Source: Salinilacustrithrix sp034522155
Lineage (GTDB): Bacteria > Actinomycetota > Acidimicrobiia > Acidimicrobiales > Salinilacustritrichaceae
Length of the DNA stretch: 64,000 bases
Direction: 5' to 3'
Assembly (NCBI GenBank): GCA_034522155.1
Contig: JAXHLP010000010.1
Location: forward strand, 62,001-126,000
Below the pieces are notes generated by a model. The model was given only the letters and a program-made list of their open reading frames with translations, was not told the origin of the DNA and ran no database searches. This document shows, in pieces, positions 1-8,084 of the stretch. A program made the position numbers and the translations under genes. Numbering within the stretch: the stretch's first letter is position 1; each line of letters starts with the position of its first letter.

Positions 1-1
1 C

Positions 2-559
2 TACGTGCTCATCGGTCTCGGCGTGATCGAGATCACCAGCGGCTACTGGACCGGACTCTGGCTCGTGCTCATCGGCTGGTTCCTGCTCTCTGCCGCCACC
101 GCGGAGCGCCAGTTCGGCACCCTGCGGCACACGCTCGGCGAGGCAACGGTCGCGGACGTGATGTCCCCCCACCCCGCCACCGCGCCCGACTGGGTCAGCA
201 CCGCCGACCTGCTCGATGACTACGTGCTGCGCTTCCGTCACTCCAGCTTCCCGCTGCGCGACCGAGAAGGACGTGTGACCGGGCTCGTCACCCTCGACGA
301 CGTCAGGCGCGTCGAGCCAGCCGAGCGAGCAACGACCGCGGTGTCCGACATCGCCACGCCCCTCGACCAGGTCACCACTGTGGAGGCCTCGCTGCCGATC
401 GTCGAGCTCATGACCCGCCTCACCACCAGCGGCCGAGGCCAGCAGCGGCGGGCGCTCGTGGTCGACCACGACACCGTGCACGGCGAGCGCATCGTCGGCA
501 TCGTCACCCCGACCGACATCGCGCGCGCCGTCGAGATCGGCTCGCTCACCCACGCGTAG
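2..559 (+). CDS. Site-2 protease (M50)-type membrane protein with CBS pair, C-terminal part
   Basis: The reading frame is open to the window edge, so the N-terminus and any zinc-protease motifs lie outside. What remains starts with a hydrophobic segment (about residues 1-30, ending in LVLIGWFLL), then a short linker and two CBS repeats that begin at VADVMSPHP and VSDIATPLD. A final membrane helix followed by CBS repeats is the layout of bacterial M50 proteases of the Rip3/Rv2625c type; Rv2625c belongs to the M. tuberculosis DosR regulon, which fits the neighbouring genes. CBS pairs usually bind adenine nucleotides. The gene converges on ppsA with a 23-bp gap. The protease assignment is inferred, because no HExxH motif is visible here. 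Confidence 0.75.
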   Translation, partial: YVLIGLGVIEITSGYWTGLWLVLIGWFLLSAATAERQFGTLRHTLGEATVADVMSPHPATAPDWVSTADLLDDYVLRFRHSSFPLRDREGRVTGLVTLDDVRRVEPAERATTAVSDIATPLDQVTTVEASLPIVELMTRLTTSGRGQQRRALVVDHDTVHGERIVGIVTPTDIARAVEIGSLTHA

Positions 560-582
560 CGGGCACGGATGGTCCCGGCGGG

Positions 583-2868
583 CTACCGGCGGGCGACCGC
601 GAGCAGGAGGCGGCGCTCGGCGGAGCCCACCGCAGCTCGGGTGCGGTCGACCGCGTCGGGATTGACCGAGATCGAGTCGATGCCACACCGCACGAGGTGC
701 TCGGCGAATTCGGGGCGGTTGGACGGGGCCTGGCCGCACAACGACGAGGAGATGCCGGCCTCGTGGCAGGCGTCGATGATGCGGGTGATGGCGTCGAGCA
801 CCGCGGCGTCGGACTCGTCGAACAACTCGACGCAGGTCTCGGAGTCGCGGTCGACACCGAGCATGAGCTGGGTGAGGTCGTTGGAACCGATCGAGACGCC
901 GTCGATGCCCATGGCGGCGTACTCGGGAATGCGATAGACGACGGACGGGACCTCGGCCATCACCCAGCGGCGGAGGCTCCGATGCTGACCGAGCGGGCTG
1001 GCGTCGACGGCGTCGAGGCAGGCCTCGAGCTCCCACGACGTGCGCACGAACGGGATCATCATGTGGAGGTTCGGTGTCTCCTCCCGGACACGAGCGAGCA
1101 GGTCGAGCTCGAGCGCGAACAGCTCCGGCTCCCGGATGTAGCGGTAGCAGCCCCGGTAGCCGATCATGGGGTTGGCCTCGTGGGGCTCGAACTCGTCGCC
1201 CCCCTCGAGCCCGCGGAACTCGTTCGTCCGGAAGTCGATGGTGCGGTAGACGACGGGACGGGGGGCGAACGCCCGGGTGATCCGCAACAGCGACTCGCTC
1301 ATCTGCTCGATGAACTGCTCGCCACCGCCACGGGCCAGCAGCGTCCGGGGGTGAACGCCGCCCAGGGCCTCGGTCACGAGGAACTCGGCCCGCAAGAGGC
1401 CGACGCCGTCCACGGGCTGGGCGGCAACCCGTTCGGCGTTGTCGGCGATGGCGAGGTTGGCGTAGATGCGCGTCGCCAACGACTCCGGGACCGAGACCGC
1501 CTGCTGCGCCGGTTGGGCTGACTCGGGGATCGATGCGGCCAGACGTGGGCTCACGTCACCCTCGAAGATGGTCCCGTGGCCGCCGTCGACGGTCACGAGC
1601 TCGCCGTTGCGGAGCGTGGTGGTCGCGGTGCGGGCCCCCACCACACAAGGCACGCCGAGCTCGCGCGACACGATGGCGGCGTGGCAGGTCATGCCGCCGC
1701 CGTCGGTCACGACCGCACCGGCTCGACGGATGGTGGGCACCCAGTCGGGGTTGGTCATGGGCGCGACCAGGATCTCGCCCGCGTCGAGTTGGCGACCCTC
1801 ATCCGGCGAGCGCAGGACCCGCACGGTGCCAGCCGCGACCCCGGACGAGGCGGCCAGGCCACGCAGGAGCGGATCGCCCTCCACCTCGCTCGACGGCGCC
1901 GACGAGCCCAGCGTCGTGATCGGCCGCGCTTGGAGCAAGTAGGGGATCCCGGCCTCGATCGCCCACTCGATGTCCTGGGGTTCGCCGTAGTGCGACTCGA
2001 CGTCGAGAGCCATCCGTCCGAGATCGACGACCTCGTCGTCGGACAGCACTCGCGAGTCGGCACGGGGTGATTCGAGGTCGACACGTTCGACGGAACCGTC
2101 GGGCTGGGATACCAGCTCGTGTGTCTGGTGGCCGACCCGCACCTCGGCGATGCGTGGACCGTCCTTGGTCAACACGTAGGTGTCGGGCTCGACCTGTCCG
2201 GACACGACGACCTCGCCGAGGCCGAACGCGGCCTCGACCACCAGTTGGGAGCGGTCGCCCGTCGACGGGTTGGCCGTGAACATGACCCCGGCGCGCTCGG
2301 CTGGGATGAGCCGCTGGATCACGACGGCGATGGCCGGCTCGGCGTCCATGCCCTGGCTGGCCCGGTAGGCGATGACGCGCTCGCCGTACAGCGAGGCCCA
2401 GCAGTCCACGACGCGCTGGAGGAGCGCCTCCACACCGACGACGTCGGTGAACGTCTCGTGCATGCCGGCGAAGGATGTGCCCGCGGTGTCCTCGGCGGTG
2501 GCCGACGAACGAACGGCGACGGGAACGTCGTCGCCGAGCCGCCGGTAGGTCTCGATGATGCGGTCCCGGAGATGGTCGGGAACGCCCGCCTCACGGACCG
2601 TGGCCTGCAGGCGCGCCGCGTGTTCCGCCAGCCGATCCGCGTCGTCGACCTCGCGCGACGCGTCGGCGAACTCCCCGAGCAGGGCGTCACGCACGTGTCC
2701 GTCGGCCATCGCGGTCAAGTACTCCGACGCCGGGATCACGAACCCCTCGGGCACGGGGAGCCCGGCGCTGGTGAGCTCGCCCAGATTCGCGCCCTTGCCA
2801 CCTGCCTCGGCCACGTCGGTGGCACGCAGATCCTCGAACCAGGTGATGGTCTCGGGCTTGTTGGCCAT
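583..2868 (-). CDS. ppsA: Phosphoenolpyruvate synthase (pyruvate, water dikinase)
   Basis: Converts pyruvate plus ATP to PEP, AMP and phosphate in the cytoplasm, the entry step of gluconeogenesis. The 761-residue protein has the three expected domains: an N-terminal ATP-binding domain (about 1-325, with GGKGANLG at 23-30 and the AVRSSATAED loop near 118), the swivelling phospho-histidine domain (GGMTCHAAIVS, His396) and a C-terminal TIM barrel with GSNDLTQL and the catalytic Cys711 in SLCGQAP. The chosen ATG follows a GAGGAAG ribosome site; the frame stays open far upstream, but that part is antisense to the next gene. It is divergent from the kinase-like gene, with two DosR-like boxes between them. 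PEP synthase under such control would suit a shift to gluconeogenesis in low oxygen (inference). Confidence 0.95.
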   Translation of the reverse strand: MANKPETITWFEDLRATDVAEAGGKGANLGELTSAGLPVPEGFVIPASEYLTAMADGHVRDALLGEFADASREVDDADRLAEHAARLQATVREAGVPDHLRDRIIETYRRLGDDVPVAVRSSATAEDTAGTSFAGMHETFTDVVGVEALLQRVVDCWASLYGERVIAYRASQGMDAEPAIAVVIQRLIPAERAGVMFTANPSTGDRSQLVVEAAFGLGEVVVSGQVEPDTYVLTKDGPRIAEVRVGHQTHELVSQPDGSVERVDLESPRADSRVLSDDEVVDLGRMALDVESHYGEPQDIEWAIEAGIPYLLQARPITTLGSSAPSSEVEGDPLLRGLAASSGVAAGTVRVLRSPDEGRQLDAGEILVAPMTNPDWVPTIRRAGAVVTDGGGMTCHAAIVSRELGVPCVVGARTATTTLRNGELVTVDGGHGTIFEGDVSPRLAASIPESAQPAQQAVSVPESLATRIYANLAIADNAERVAAQPVDGVGLLRAEFLVTEALGGVHPRTLLARGGGEQFIEQMSESLLRITRAFAPRPVVYRTIDFRTNEFRGLEGGDEFEPHEANPMIGYRGCYRYIREPELFALELDLLARVREETPNLHMMIPFVRTSWELEACLDAVDASPLGQHRSLRRWVMAEVPSVVYRIPEYAAMGIDGVSIGSNDLTQLMLGVDRDSETCVELFDESDAAVLDAITRIIDACHEAGISSSLCGQAPSNRPEFAEHLVRCGIDSISVNPDAVDRTRAAVGSAERRLLLAVARR

Positions 2869-2934
2869 GACTTCCTCGTCTCTCGATGGCGGTCGGACCG
2901 TTCCCAGTGTCTCCCGTGCCGGTGCGAACGTGCA

Positions 2935-2948
2935 GGGTCGAAGGTCAC
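2935..2948. promoter_or_regulatory. DosR-like box (ppsA / kinase divergent promoter), left
   Basis: GGGTCGAAGGTCAC, reverse complement GTGACCTTCGACCC. It lies 67 bp upstream of ppsA. With the neighbouring box it forms a perfect 13-bp inverted repeat (2934-2946 and 2954-2966) with a 7-nt spacer. The similarity to the mycobacterial DosR box (GGGACTTNNGNCCC type) is by eye. Confidence 0.65.
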
Positions 2949-2951
2949 CGA

Positions 2952-2965
2952 CCGACCTTCGACCC
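2952..2965. promoter_or_regulatory. DosR-like box (ppsA / kinase divergent promoter), right
   Basis: CCGACCTTCGACCC, the second member of the pair. It lies 65 bp upstream of the kinase-like gene at 3031. Closely spaced double boxes are common at strong DosR promoters in mycobacteria, so this pair may serve both directions. Confidence 0.6.
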
Positions 2966-3030
2966 TGTCGGCCAGCGTCCCCGCACCACCATGATGGGCG
3001 AGACCGCCGAATCAACCTGCTGGAGCGCCG

Positions 3031-4512
3031 ATGGCCGACGAGCCCCGACCCCCGAAGTTCGCCGAGACCCACATCTCCTGGGTCCTGCTCAGCGAGGACC
3101 GAGCGTTCAAGGTGGCCAAACCGGTCGTCACCGACGTCCTCGACCAGGGCGACGTCGAGGGTCGACGGGCGTCGTGCGAGCGGGAGGTCAGGCTCAACGC
3201 CCGCCTGTCCCCCGACGTCTACCTCGGCGTCGGCAGCATCCAGCTCGACGGCGAGGACCTCGAGCCGGTCATCGTGATGCGCCGCATGCCCGAGGACCGG
3301 CGATTGTCCTCGCTCCTGGACAGTGCCGACATCGGGGAACAGATCCGTGCGGTCGCCCGGGCCGTCGCGTCGTTCCACGCGTCGACCGACGTCCTCGCCG
3401 GGGACGCGGCGGCCCACGTGGCCTCCGAGGACGCCCTCGTGGACCGGTGGCGCGAGGACATCACCGGCGTGCGCGACGTCGGTGGTCCGGCCGTGGTCGA
3501 GCACCTCGACCGGATCGAGCGCCTCGCGCTCGACTACCTCGCGGGCCGCGGTCGACTGCTGGCCGAGCGGATCGAGCAGGGCATGGTGCGGGACGGCCAC
3601 GGCGACCTGCTCGCCGACGACGTCTTCTGCCTGGCCGACGGTCCCCGCATCCTCGATTGCCTCGCGTTCTCCGACGACCTGCGGTGTGGTGACGTGCTCG
3701 CCGACGTCGCCTTCCTCGTCATGGACCTCCAGCGCCTGGGTCACCCGGAGCTCGCCCGGGGGTTTCTCCGGGCGTACTGCGAGTTCAGCGACGAGCACCA
3801 CCCCGGCTCGCTCGCCCACCTGTACGTGGCGCAGCGAGCGCTGGTCCGGGCGAAGGTCTCGGCGTTGCGTCACGCGCAGGAGGGCGACGTCGGCCAGGAC
3901 GTGACCGACCTGCTCGACCTCGCGCTCGACCATCTCGAGCGGGCCACGGTCCAGGTCGCGCTCGTCGGTGGCCTGCCCGGCTCCGGCAAGTCGACGGTGG
4001 CTGGGCGTCTGGCGGACGAGTTCGGCTGGGTCGTGCTGTCCTCGGACGAGATCCGTCGCGATCTCGGACTGCGCTACGAGGACCTCCAGAGCGATGCGGC
4101 CTACGACCCCGAGACCGTGGCCAGGGTCTACGACGAGATGCGCCGTCGGGCCGACCAGGCCGTGCGTTGCGGCATGTCGGTGGCCCTCGACGCCACCTGG
4201 TCGAAGGCCACGGAGCGCGAGGCGGCGCGAGCCGTCGCCCGGGACGCCCACGCCACGCTCCTCGAGCTCCGGTGCACCGCACCGCCATCGGTCTGCCGCG
4301 ACCGGGTCGAGCGCCGGACCAAGCGCTCCCACTCCGAGGCCACACCCCGGGTGGTCGACGTGCTCGCCGACCGGACCGATCCCTGGCCCGAGGCGGTCGA
4401 GGTCGACACCGACGACGTCGGCTCCGACGCCGTCTGGCAAGCCTCCGTGGTCACCTCGAGCGCACGGTGGTGGACCTCGCGGCCAGCGAGCTCCACCGCT
4501 ACGGGACGATGA
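3031..4512 (+). CDS. Phosphotransferase-like / P-loop kinase fusion (Rv2004c type)
   Basis: A 493-residue two-domain protein. The N-terminal part (about 1-300) resembles aminoglycoside phosphotransferase and related kinases, with a Brenner-type motif HGDLLADDV near 190-198. The C-terminal part (about 305-480) is a P-loop kinase with GGLPGSGKS at 313-321, similar to zeta-toxin/gluconokinase-like small-molecule kinases. The same architecture is found in M. tuberculosis Rv2004c, a DosR-regulon gene of unknown substrate. The start ATG is the first in frame, 65 bp past a DosR-like box. The 3' end overlaps the convergent alcohol dehydrogenase by 14 bp. Substrate is unknown; a role in drug resistance should not be assumed. 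Confidence 0.85.
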   Translation: MADEPRPPKFAETHISWVLLSEDRAFKVAKPVVTDVLDQGDVEGRRASCEREVRLNARLSPDVYLGVGSIQLDGEDLEPVIVMRRMPEDRRLSSLLDSADIGEQIRAVARAVASFHASTDVLAGDAAAHVASEDALVDRWREDITGVRDVGGPAVVEHLDRIERLALDYLAGRGRLLAERIEQGMVRDGHGDLLADDVFCLADGPRILDCLAFSDDLRCGDVLADVAFLVMDLQRLGHPELARGFLRAYCEFSDEHHPGSLAHLYVAQRALVRAKVSALRHAQEGDVGQDVTDLLDLALDHLERATVQVALVGGLPGSGKSTVAGRLADEFGWVVLSSDEIRRDLGLRYEDLQSDAAYDPETVARVYDEMRRRADQAVRCGMSVALDATWSKATEREAARAVARDAHATLLELRCTAPPSVCRDRVERRTKRSHSEATPRVVDVLADRTDPWPEAVEVDTDDVGSDAVWQASVVTSSARWWTSRPASSTATGR

Positions 4513-5536
4513 CCGCCCGACCGGTCAGCGAGCCGGCCCGTAGGGACTCGTAGACCGTCGGTGCCTCGTCGAGATCGAAGGTCTCGACGTGGCTGCGTAC
4601 CGCACCCGACTGCGCCAGGGAAAGCACCTCCATCAGCTCGGGCTGTGAGCCCCAGTACGTGGAGGCGACCGAGACCTCGTAGGCGATGGTGAAGAACCCG
4701 ACGGGCACGCTGCCACCACCGATGCCCACGATCGTGAGCTGACCCAGCGGACGGGCGATGGCCGCGCCCAGAGCCAGGGTCTCGTCGGCGCCCACGATGT
4801 CGAGCACCACGTCGGCGCCCTGCCCCTTCGTGAGCTCGAGGATCTCGGCCGCCGCGTCCGGGCCGGGTTCGACGCCGTGCTCGGCGCCGATGTCGAGGGC
4901 CAACTGGCGGGCCTCGGATCGCTGGTCGACCGCGATCACCGTGGCACCGCTCAGGTGCTCGAGGAACTGCACGGCCATGTGGCCCAGACCGCCGACGCCG
5001 ATCACGACGGCATGGCTGCCCGGGACCAGCAGCGGCAGTGCACGCTTGACCGCGTGGTAGCTGGTGAGGCCGGCGTCGGTGAGCGGCGCGGCCTGCGCGG
5101 GGTCGAGGTCGCCGATGGGGACGAGCAGCCGGGCGTCGGGCACCAGCATGTGCGGGGCCATCCCGCCGTCGAGGCCGAGGCCACCACCGGCGGCGCCGAC
5201 CTCGGCCTGGCGCTCGCAGTAGTTCTCCATCCCCAGCCGGCAGCGGCGACAACGGCCACAACCCCACGGCCCGTAGACCGCGACCGGGTCACCCGGCGAC
5301 CAGGCGGTGACTCCCGCGCCGACGCGATCGACCCACCCCGCGTTCTCGTGGCCCAGGGTGAACGGCGGCCCCCACGGCAGGATCCCCGGCTCGAAGTCGT
5401 GCATCAGGTGCAGGTCGGAGTGGCACACCCCGGCACCCCCAACCTTGATGACGACCTCACCCGGGCCGGGGTCGGGGTCGGGCACATCGCCGAACTCGCC
5501 GTCGTGCTTCCATTCCGGCAGGCGGAATGCTCGCAT
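4499..5536 (-). CDS. Zinc-dependent alcohol dehydrogenase
   Basis: A 345-residue medium-chain dehydrogenase that should oxidise alcohols or reduce aldehydes with NAD(P). The catalytic zinc ligands are visible (Cys38 in GVCHSD, His63/Glu64 in GHE), as are the four structural zinc cysteines (93, 96, 99, 107 in GCGRCRRCRLGMENYC). The cofactor loop is the GVGGLG segment near residue 175. GGGAG precedes the ATG at good spacing. It lies 52 bp downstream of the CBS protein gene on the same strand and probably shares its promoter with the two DosR-like boxes. AdhA-like proteins reducing aldehydes under hypoxia would fit (inference). Confidence 0.93.
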   Translation of the reverse strand: MRAFRLPEWKHDGEFGDVPDPDPGPGEVVIKVGGAGVCHSDLHLMHDFEPGILPWGPPFTLGHENAGWVDRVGAGVTAWSPGDPVAVYGPWGCGRCRRCRLGMENYCERQAEVGAAGGGLGLDGGMAPHMLVPDARLLVPIGDLDPAQAAPLTDAGLTSYHAVKRALPLLVPGSHAVVIGVGGLGHMAVQFLEHLSGATVIAVDQRSEARQLALDIGAEHGVEPGPDAAAEILELTKGQGADVVLDIVGADETLALGAAIARPLGQLTIVGIGGGSVPVGFFTIAYEVSVASTYWGSQPELMEVLSLAQSGAVRSHVETFDLDEAPTVYESLRAGSLTGRAVIVP

Positions 5537-5588
5537 GGCATTGCTCCCTTCGAATCGCTCCGGATCGGCGCATCAGCGCCCGACCGCG

Positions 5589-6035
5589 TCAGCGGGTGGC
5601 GGGCACGCTCGGGTCGCGCTGGCCGAAAATGGTCTCGGCGGTCACCGGCCGGGCGATATCGCCGAGCTGCGCGCTGAGGTTGATCAACAGATCGTCGATC
5701 GTCAAGACCCCGACCACGTCGCCGTCGGAGGTCACCACGAGTCGCCGGATCGGGTGCTCGCGGAACTGCGCGTACGCGGCGTGGAGATCGGCGTCGGCAT
5801 CGAGGGTCACGGCCGGCGACGACATCACCCCGTCGATCCGAGCATCTGGCGCCAGCGACTTGGCCATCGCCCGGCGGACCAGGTCTCGGTCGGTGACCAC
5901 ACCGACGACCGCCTCGTGGTCGAGGACCACGAGAGAACCCACACCGGCCTCCTCCATGAGCACCGCCGCCCGGTGGACGGTCTCGTCACCCTCGATGGTC
6001 ACGCCGTTGCGACGCAGCCCGTCACGTACTCGCAT
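5589..6035 (-). CDS. CBS-domain pair protein (Hrp1-like)
   Basis: A 148-residue stand-alone pair of CBS domains: first repeat about 5-60 (VVGVVTDRDLVRRA), second about 70-125 (DVVGVLTIDDLL). M. tuberculosis Hrp1 (Rv2626c), a DosR-regulon protein, has the same size and layout. CBS pairs bind adenine nucleotides or related ligands, but the partner here is unknown. I chose the ATG at 6033-6035, which follows GAGGAGACGAGAACC; an earlier in-frame start would add 12 residues without a ribosome site. The gene leads into the alcohol dehydrogenase and is divergent from the CBS-BON gene across two DosR-like boxes. Confidence 0.9.
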   Translation of the reverse strand: MRVRDGLRRNGVTIEGDETVHRAAVLMEEAGVGSLVVLDHEAVVGVVTDRDLVRRAMAKSLAPDARIDGVMSSPAVTLDADADLHAAYAQFREHPIRRLVVTSDGDVVGVLTIDDLLINLSAQLGDIARPVTAETIFGQRDPSVPATR

Positions 6036-6122
6036 GGTTCTCGTCTCCTCGTTCGACGGCCGTCGCTTCATCAGACGACCAAGGATGCGCCCATCGTCGA
6101 CGACGACACGCCGGCGGCGCTA

Positions 6123-6136
6123 GGGCCCAAGGTCCA
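6123..6136. promoter_or_regulatory. DosR-like box (CBS / CBS-BON divergent promoter), left
   Basis: GGGCCCAAGGTCCA, reverse complement TGGACCTTGGGCCC. It is 88 bp upstream of the leftward CBS gene. One of a pair in this intergenic region, 36 bp from its neighbour. Confidence 0.6.
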
Positions 6137-6158
6137 TTTGCCGGGCCCGACCACATCG

Positions 6159-6172
6159 GGGCCCTTCGGCCC
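6159..6172. promoter_or_regulatory. DosR-like box (CBS / CBS-BON divergent promoter), right
   Basis: GGGCCCTTCGGCCC, differing at one position from the window consensus GGGACCTTCGGCCC. It lies 61 bp upstream of the rightward CBS-BON gene. Confidence 0.7.
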
Positions 6173-6232
6173 TTCCGGATCCGGCGCCGACGGGGCATCG
6201 TGATACCGACGGACTGCGAGAAGGAGCGAACG

Positions 6233-6913
6233 ATGCGAGTACGAGATGTGATGACCACGCCAGTGGTGACGGTGGAACCGAGCACGCCGTTCCCGACGCT
6301 CGTCGGCCTCATGGTCGAACACGACATCAGCGGGCTACCAGTGCTCGACGAGACCGGCGCGGTGCTCGGGATCGTCACCGAGGCCGACCTGGTGAGCAAG
6401 GAGGCCCACGGTGGCCGCCAGCGCAGCGTCGTCGAGTTCCTCGGTGATCTCGTGGCCGGCGGTGAGTCCCGCTGGGTCAACCGGGCCCGCGGCCGGGACG
6501 CCGAGACCCTGATGACCCGCCAACTCGTGACCATCCGTGAACGGGAGGACATCCGCGCCGCCGCACGGCAGATGCTGGACAGGGGCGTGAAGCGGCTCCC
6601 GGTCCTCGACGACGACCAGGTCCTGGTCGGCATCCTCACGCGCACCGACCTGCTCCGGTCCCTGCATCGCGACGACGGGGAGATCGACGCGGCCGTGCGG
6701 GCCGCGCTCGACGACCCGCTCACCAGCCCGACCGGCACCGACCTCCGTGTCGAGGCCCGGGACGGCGTCGTCACACTGTCGGGCACGGTCGAGTTCCCCC
6801 ACGACCTCCCGACCGTCGAAGCCGTCGTGTGGTCGATCCCGGGCGTGGTCGCGGTCGACAATCACGCGACCTCCCGGTACGAGGAGCCCCGATCCTCCGA
6901 TCTGGCGCCATGA
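6233..6913 (+). CDS. CBS-pair protein with C-terminal BON domain
   Basis: A 226-residue protein with two CBS repeats (about 5-60, with GIVTEADLVS, and about 90-145, with GILTRTDLLRS), followed by a BON domain (about 150-215; the pattern VRVEA.DGVVTLSGTV and IPGVVAVDN is typical). BON domains often bind membranes or lipids, CBS pairs bind nucleotides, so a nucleotide-sensing membrane-associated regulator is possible (inference). The ATG follows AAGGAG at 6221-6226. It is the first gene of a rightward run (6233-9932) that continues with two transporters and a small protein. Confidence 0.9.
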   Translation: MRVRDVMTTPVVTVEPSTPFPTLVGLMVEHDISGLPVLDETGAVLGIVTEADLVSKEAHGGRQRSVVEFLGDLVAGGESRWVNRARGRDAETLMTRQLVTIREREDIRAAARQMLDRGVKRLPVLDDDQVLVGILTRTDLLRSLHRDDGEIDAAVRAALDDPLTSPTGTDLRVEARDGVVTLSGTVEFPHDLPTVEAVVWSIPGVVAVDNHATSRYEEPRSSDLAP

Positions 6914-6935
6914 GAACCTGACATCCTGGCTGGGC

Positions 6936-8084
6936 ATGGGTGACGAAGACATCCCTCCGCCACACGCCGGTCGTCCGGTCACCGTGCCAGCGAGGCTCGA
7001 CCGCGCCGCGGCGTGGAGCTGGCGTCTGCTGGTGATCGGCGCGGCCGTGGTCGCCCTCGGCGTCGTCGCGTCCCGACTGCGTCTGGTCCTGCTCCCCGTG
7101 GGCGTCGCGCTCCTGCTGTCCACCGCCCTCGTCCATCCGGCCCACTGGCTCACCCGTCGGGGATTGCGTCCGCTGCTCGCCACGTGGATCACGATGCTGG
7201 GGTTCCTCGGCGCCGTGGTCGGCATCGGCGTCGCCATCGTCCCCCCACTCGTCGACGAGTTCGGCGACCTCGGACCCACACTGGAAGACGCCGCCGACGA
7301 GGTCGAGGGGTGGCTGATCGACGGTCCGCTCGGCGTCGATCAGGCCACCATCGAAGACGCCCGGGATCGCGTGCAGGAGACCACGACGAACGCGTTCAGC
7401 TCGAACGGAGCACTGGTCGACAGCGCCGTGATCGCCGGCGAGGTCGTGGCCGGCATCGTCCTCACGCTGGTGGTCGCGTTCTTTCTCGTGAAGGACGGCG
7501 ACCGGTTCCAGCGCTGGGCCATCGGATGGGTGCCGGAACAGCATCGTGACCGTGTGCGTCAGGTCAGTGTGGCCGCGTGGTCGACGCTCGGGCGGTATCT
7601 GATCGGCGCCGCATCGCTCGGCTTCGTCGAAGCCGTCATCATCGGCGTCACCCTGACGCTCACCGGCAGCTCGGTCGTGCTCCCGGTCGCGGCGCTCACC
7701 TTCGTGGGTGCGTTCTTCCCGTTCGTCGGCGCGGTCGTCGCTGGCGTGATCGCCGTCCTCGTCTCGCTGGTGTCGAGTGGCCCGGAGGCGGCACTCGTGG
7801 TCGCAGTCGTTGCCGTGCTCGTGCAGCAGTTCGACAACGATCTCCTCGCCCCCGTCATCTACGGCCGGGCGTTGAAGATCCACCCGCTGGTCGTCATCCT
7901 CGCGGTGACCACCGGCGCGGCCATCGGTGGGTTCCTCGGCGCGTTCCTGGCGGTCCCGCTCGCGGCCGTGCTGGTCAACGCCACGATCGCCGCCCGGGAT
8001 GATCCTGGCGAGGTGACCGAGCCGTCCGAGCCAGATGAGCCGAGCGACGCCACCGGACCCACCGGCGCGGCGGGTCCGGCCTGA
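6936..8084 (+). CDS. AI-2E family membrane transporter (PerM/TqsA family)
   Basis: A 382-residue integral membrane protein of the AI-2E exporter family. Three hydrophobic segments lie in residues 30-110 and a block of several helices in 215-365, with the family's polar stretch in between (about 110-160). The last helices contain QFDNDLLAPVIYGRALKIHP, a typical family signature. Members export autoinducer-2, Na+/H+ exchange substrates or other solutes; the substrate cannot be told here. The ATG lies 22 bp after the CBS-BON stop. The end overlaps the following transporter gene in a TGATG junction, indicating translational coupling. Confidence 0.9.
   Translation: MGDEDIPPPHAGRPVTVPARLDRAAAWSWRLLVIGAAVVALGVVASRLRLVLLPVGVALLLSTALVHPAHWLTRRGLRPLLATWITMLGFLGAVVGIGVAIVPPLVDEFGDLGPTLEDAADEVEGWLIDGPLGVDQATIEDARDRVQETTTNAFSSNGALVDSAVIAGEVVAGIVLTLVVAFFLVKDGDRFQRWAIGWVPEQHRDRVRQVSVAAWSTLGRYLIGAASLGFVEAVIIGVTLTLTGSSVVLPVAALTFVGAFFPFVGAVVAGVIAVLVSLVSSGPEAALVVAVVAVLVQQFDNDLLAPVIYGRALKIHPLVVILAVTTGAAIGGFLGAFLAVPLAAVLVNATIAARDDPGEVTEPSEPDEPSDATGPTGAAGPA

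Noticed and set aside
2869..4440. Upstream extension of the ppsA frame by more than 500 codons
   Set aside because: It is antisense to the phosphotransferase/kinase gene, has no family similarity, and a good ribosome site supports the start at 2868. Such shadows are normal at this GC content.
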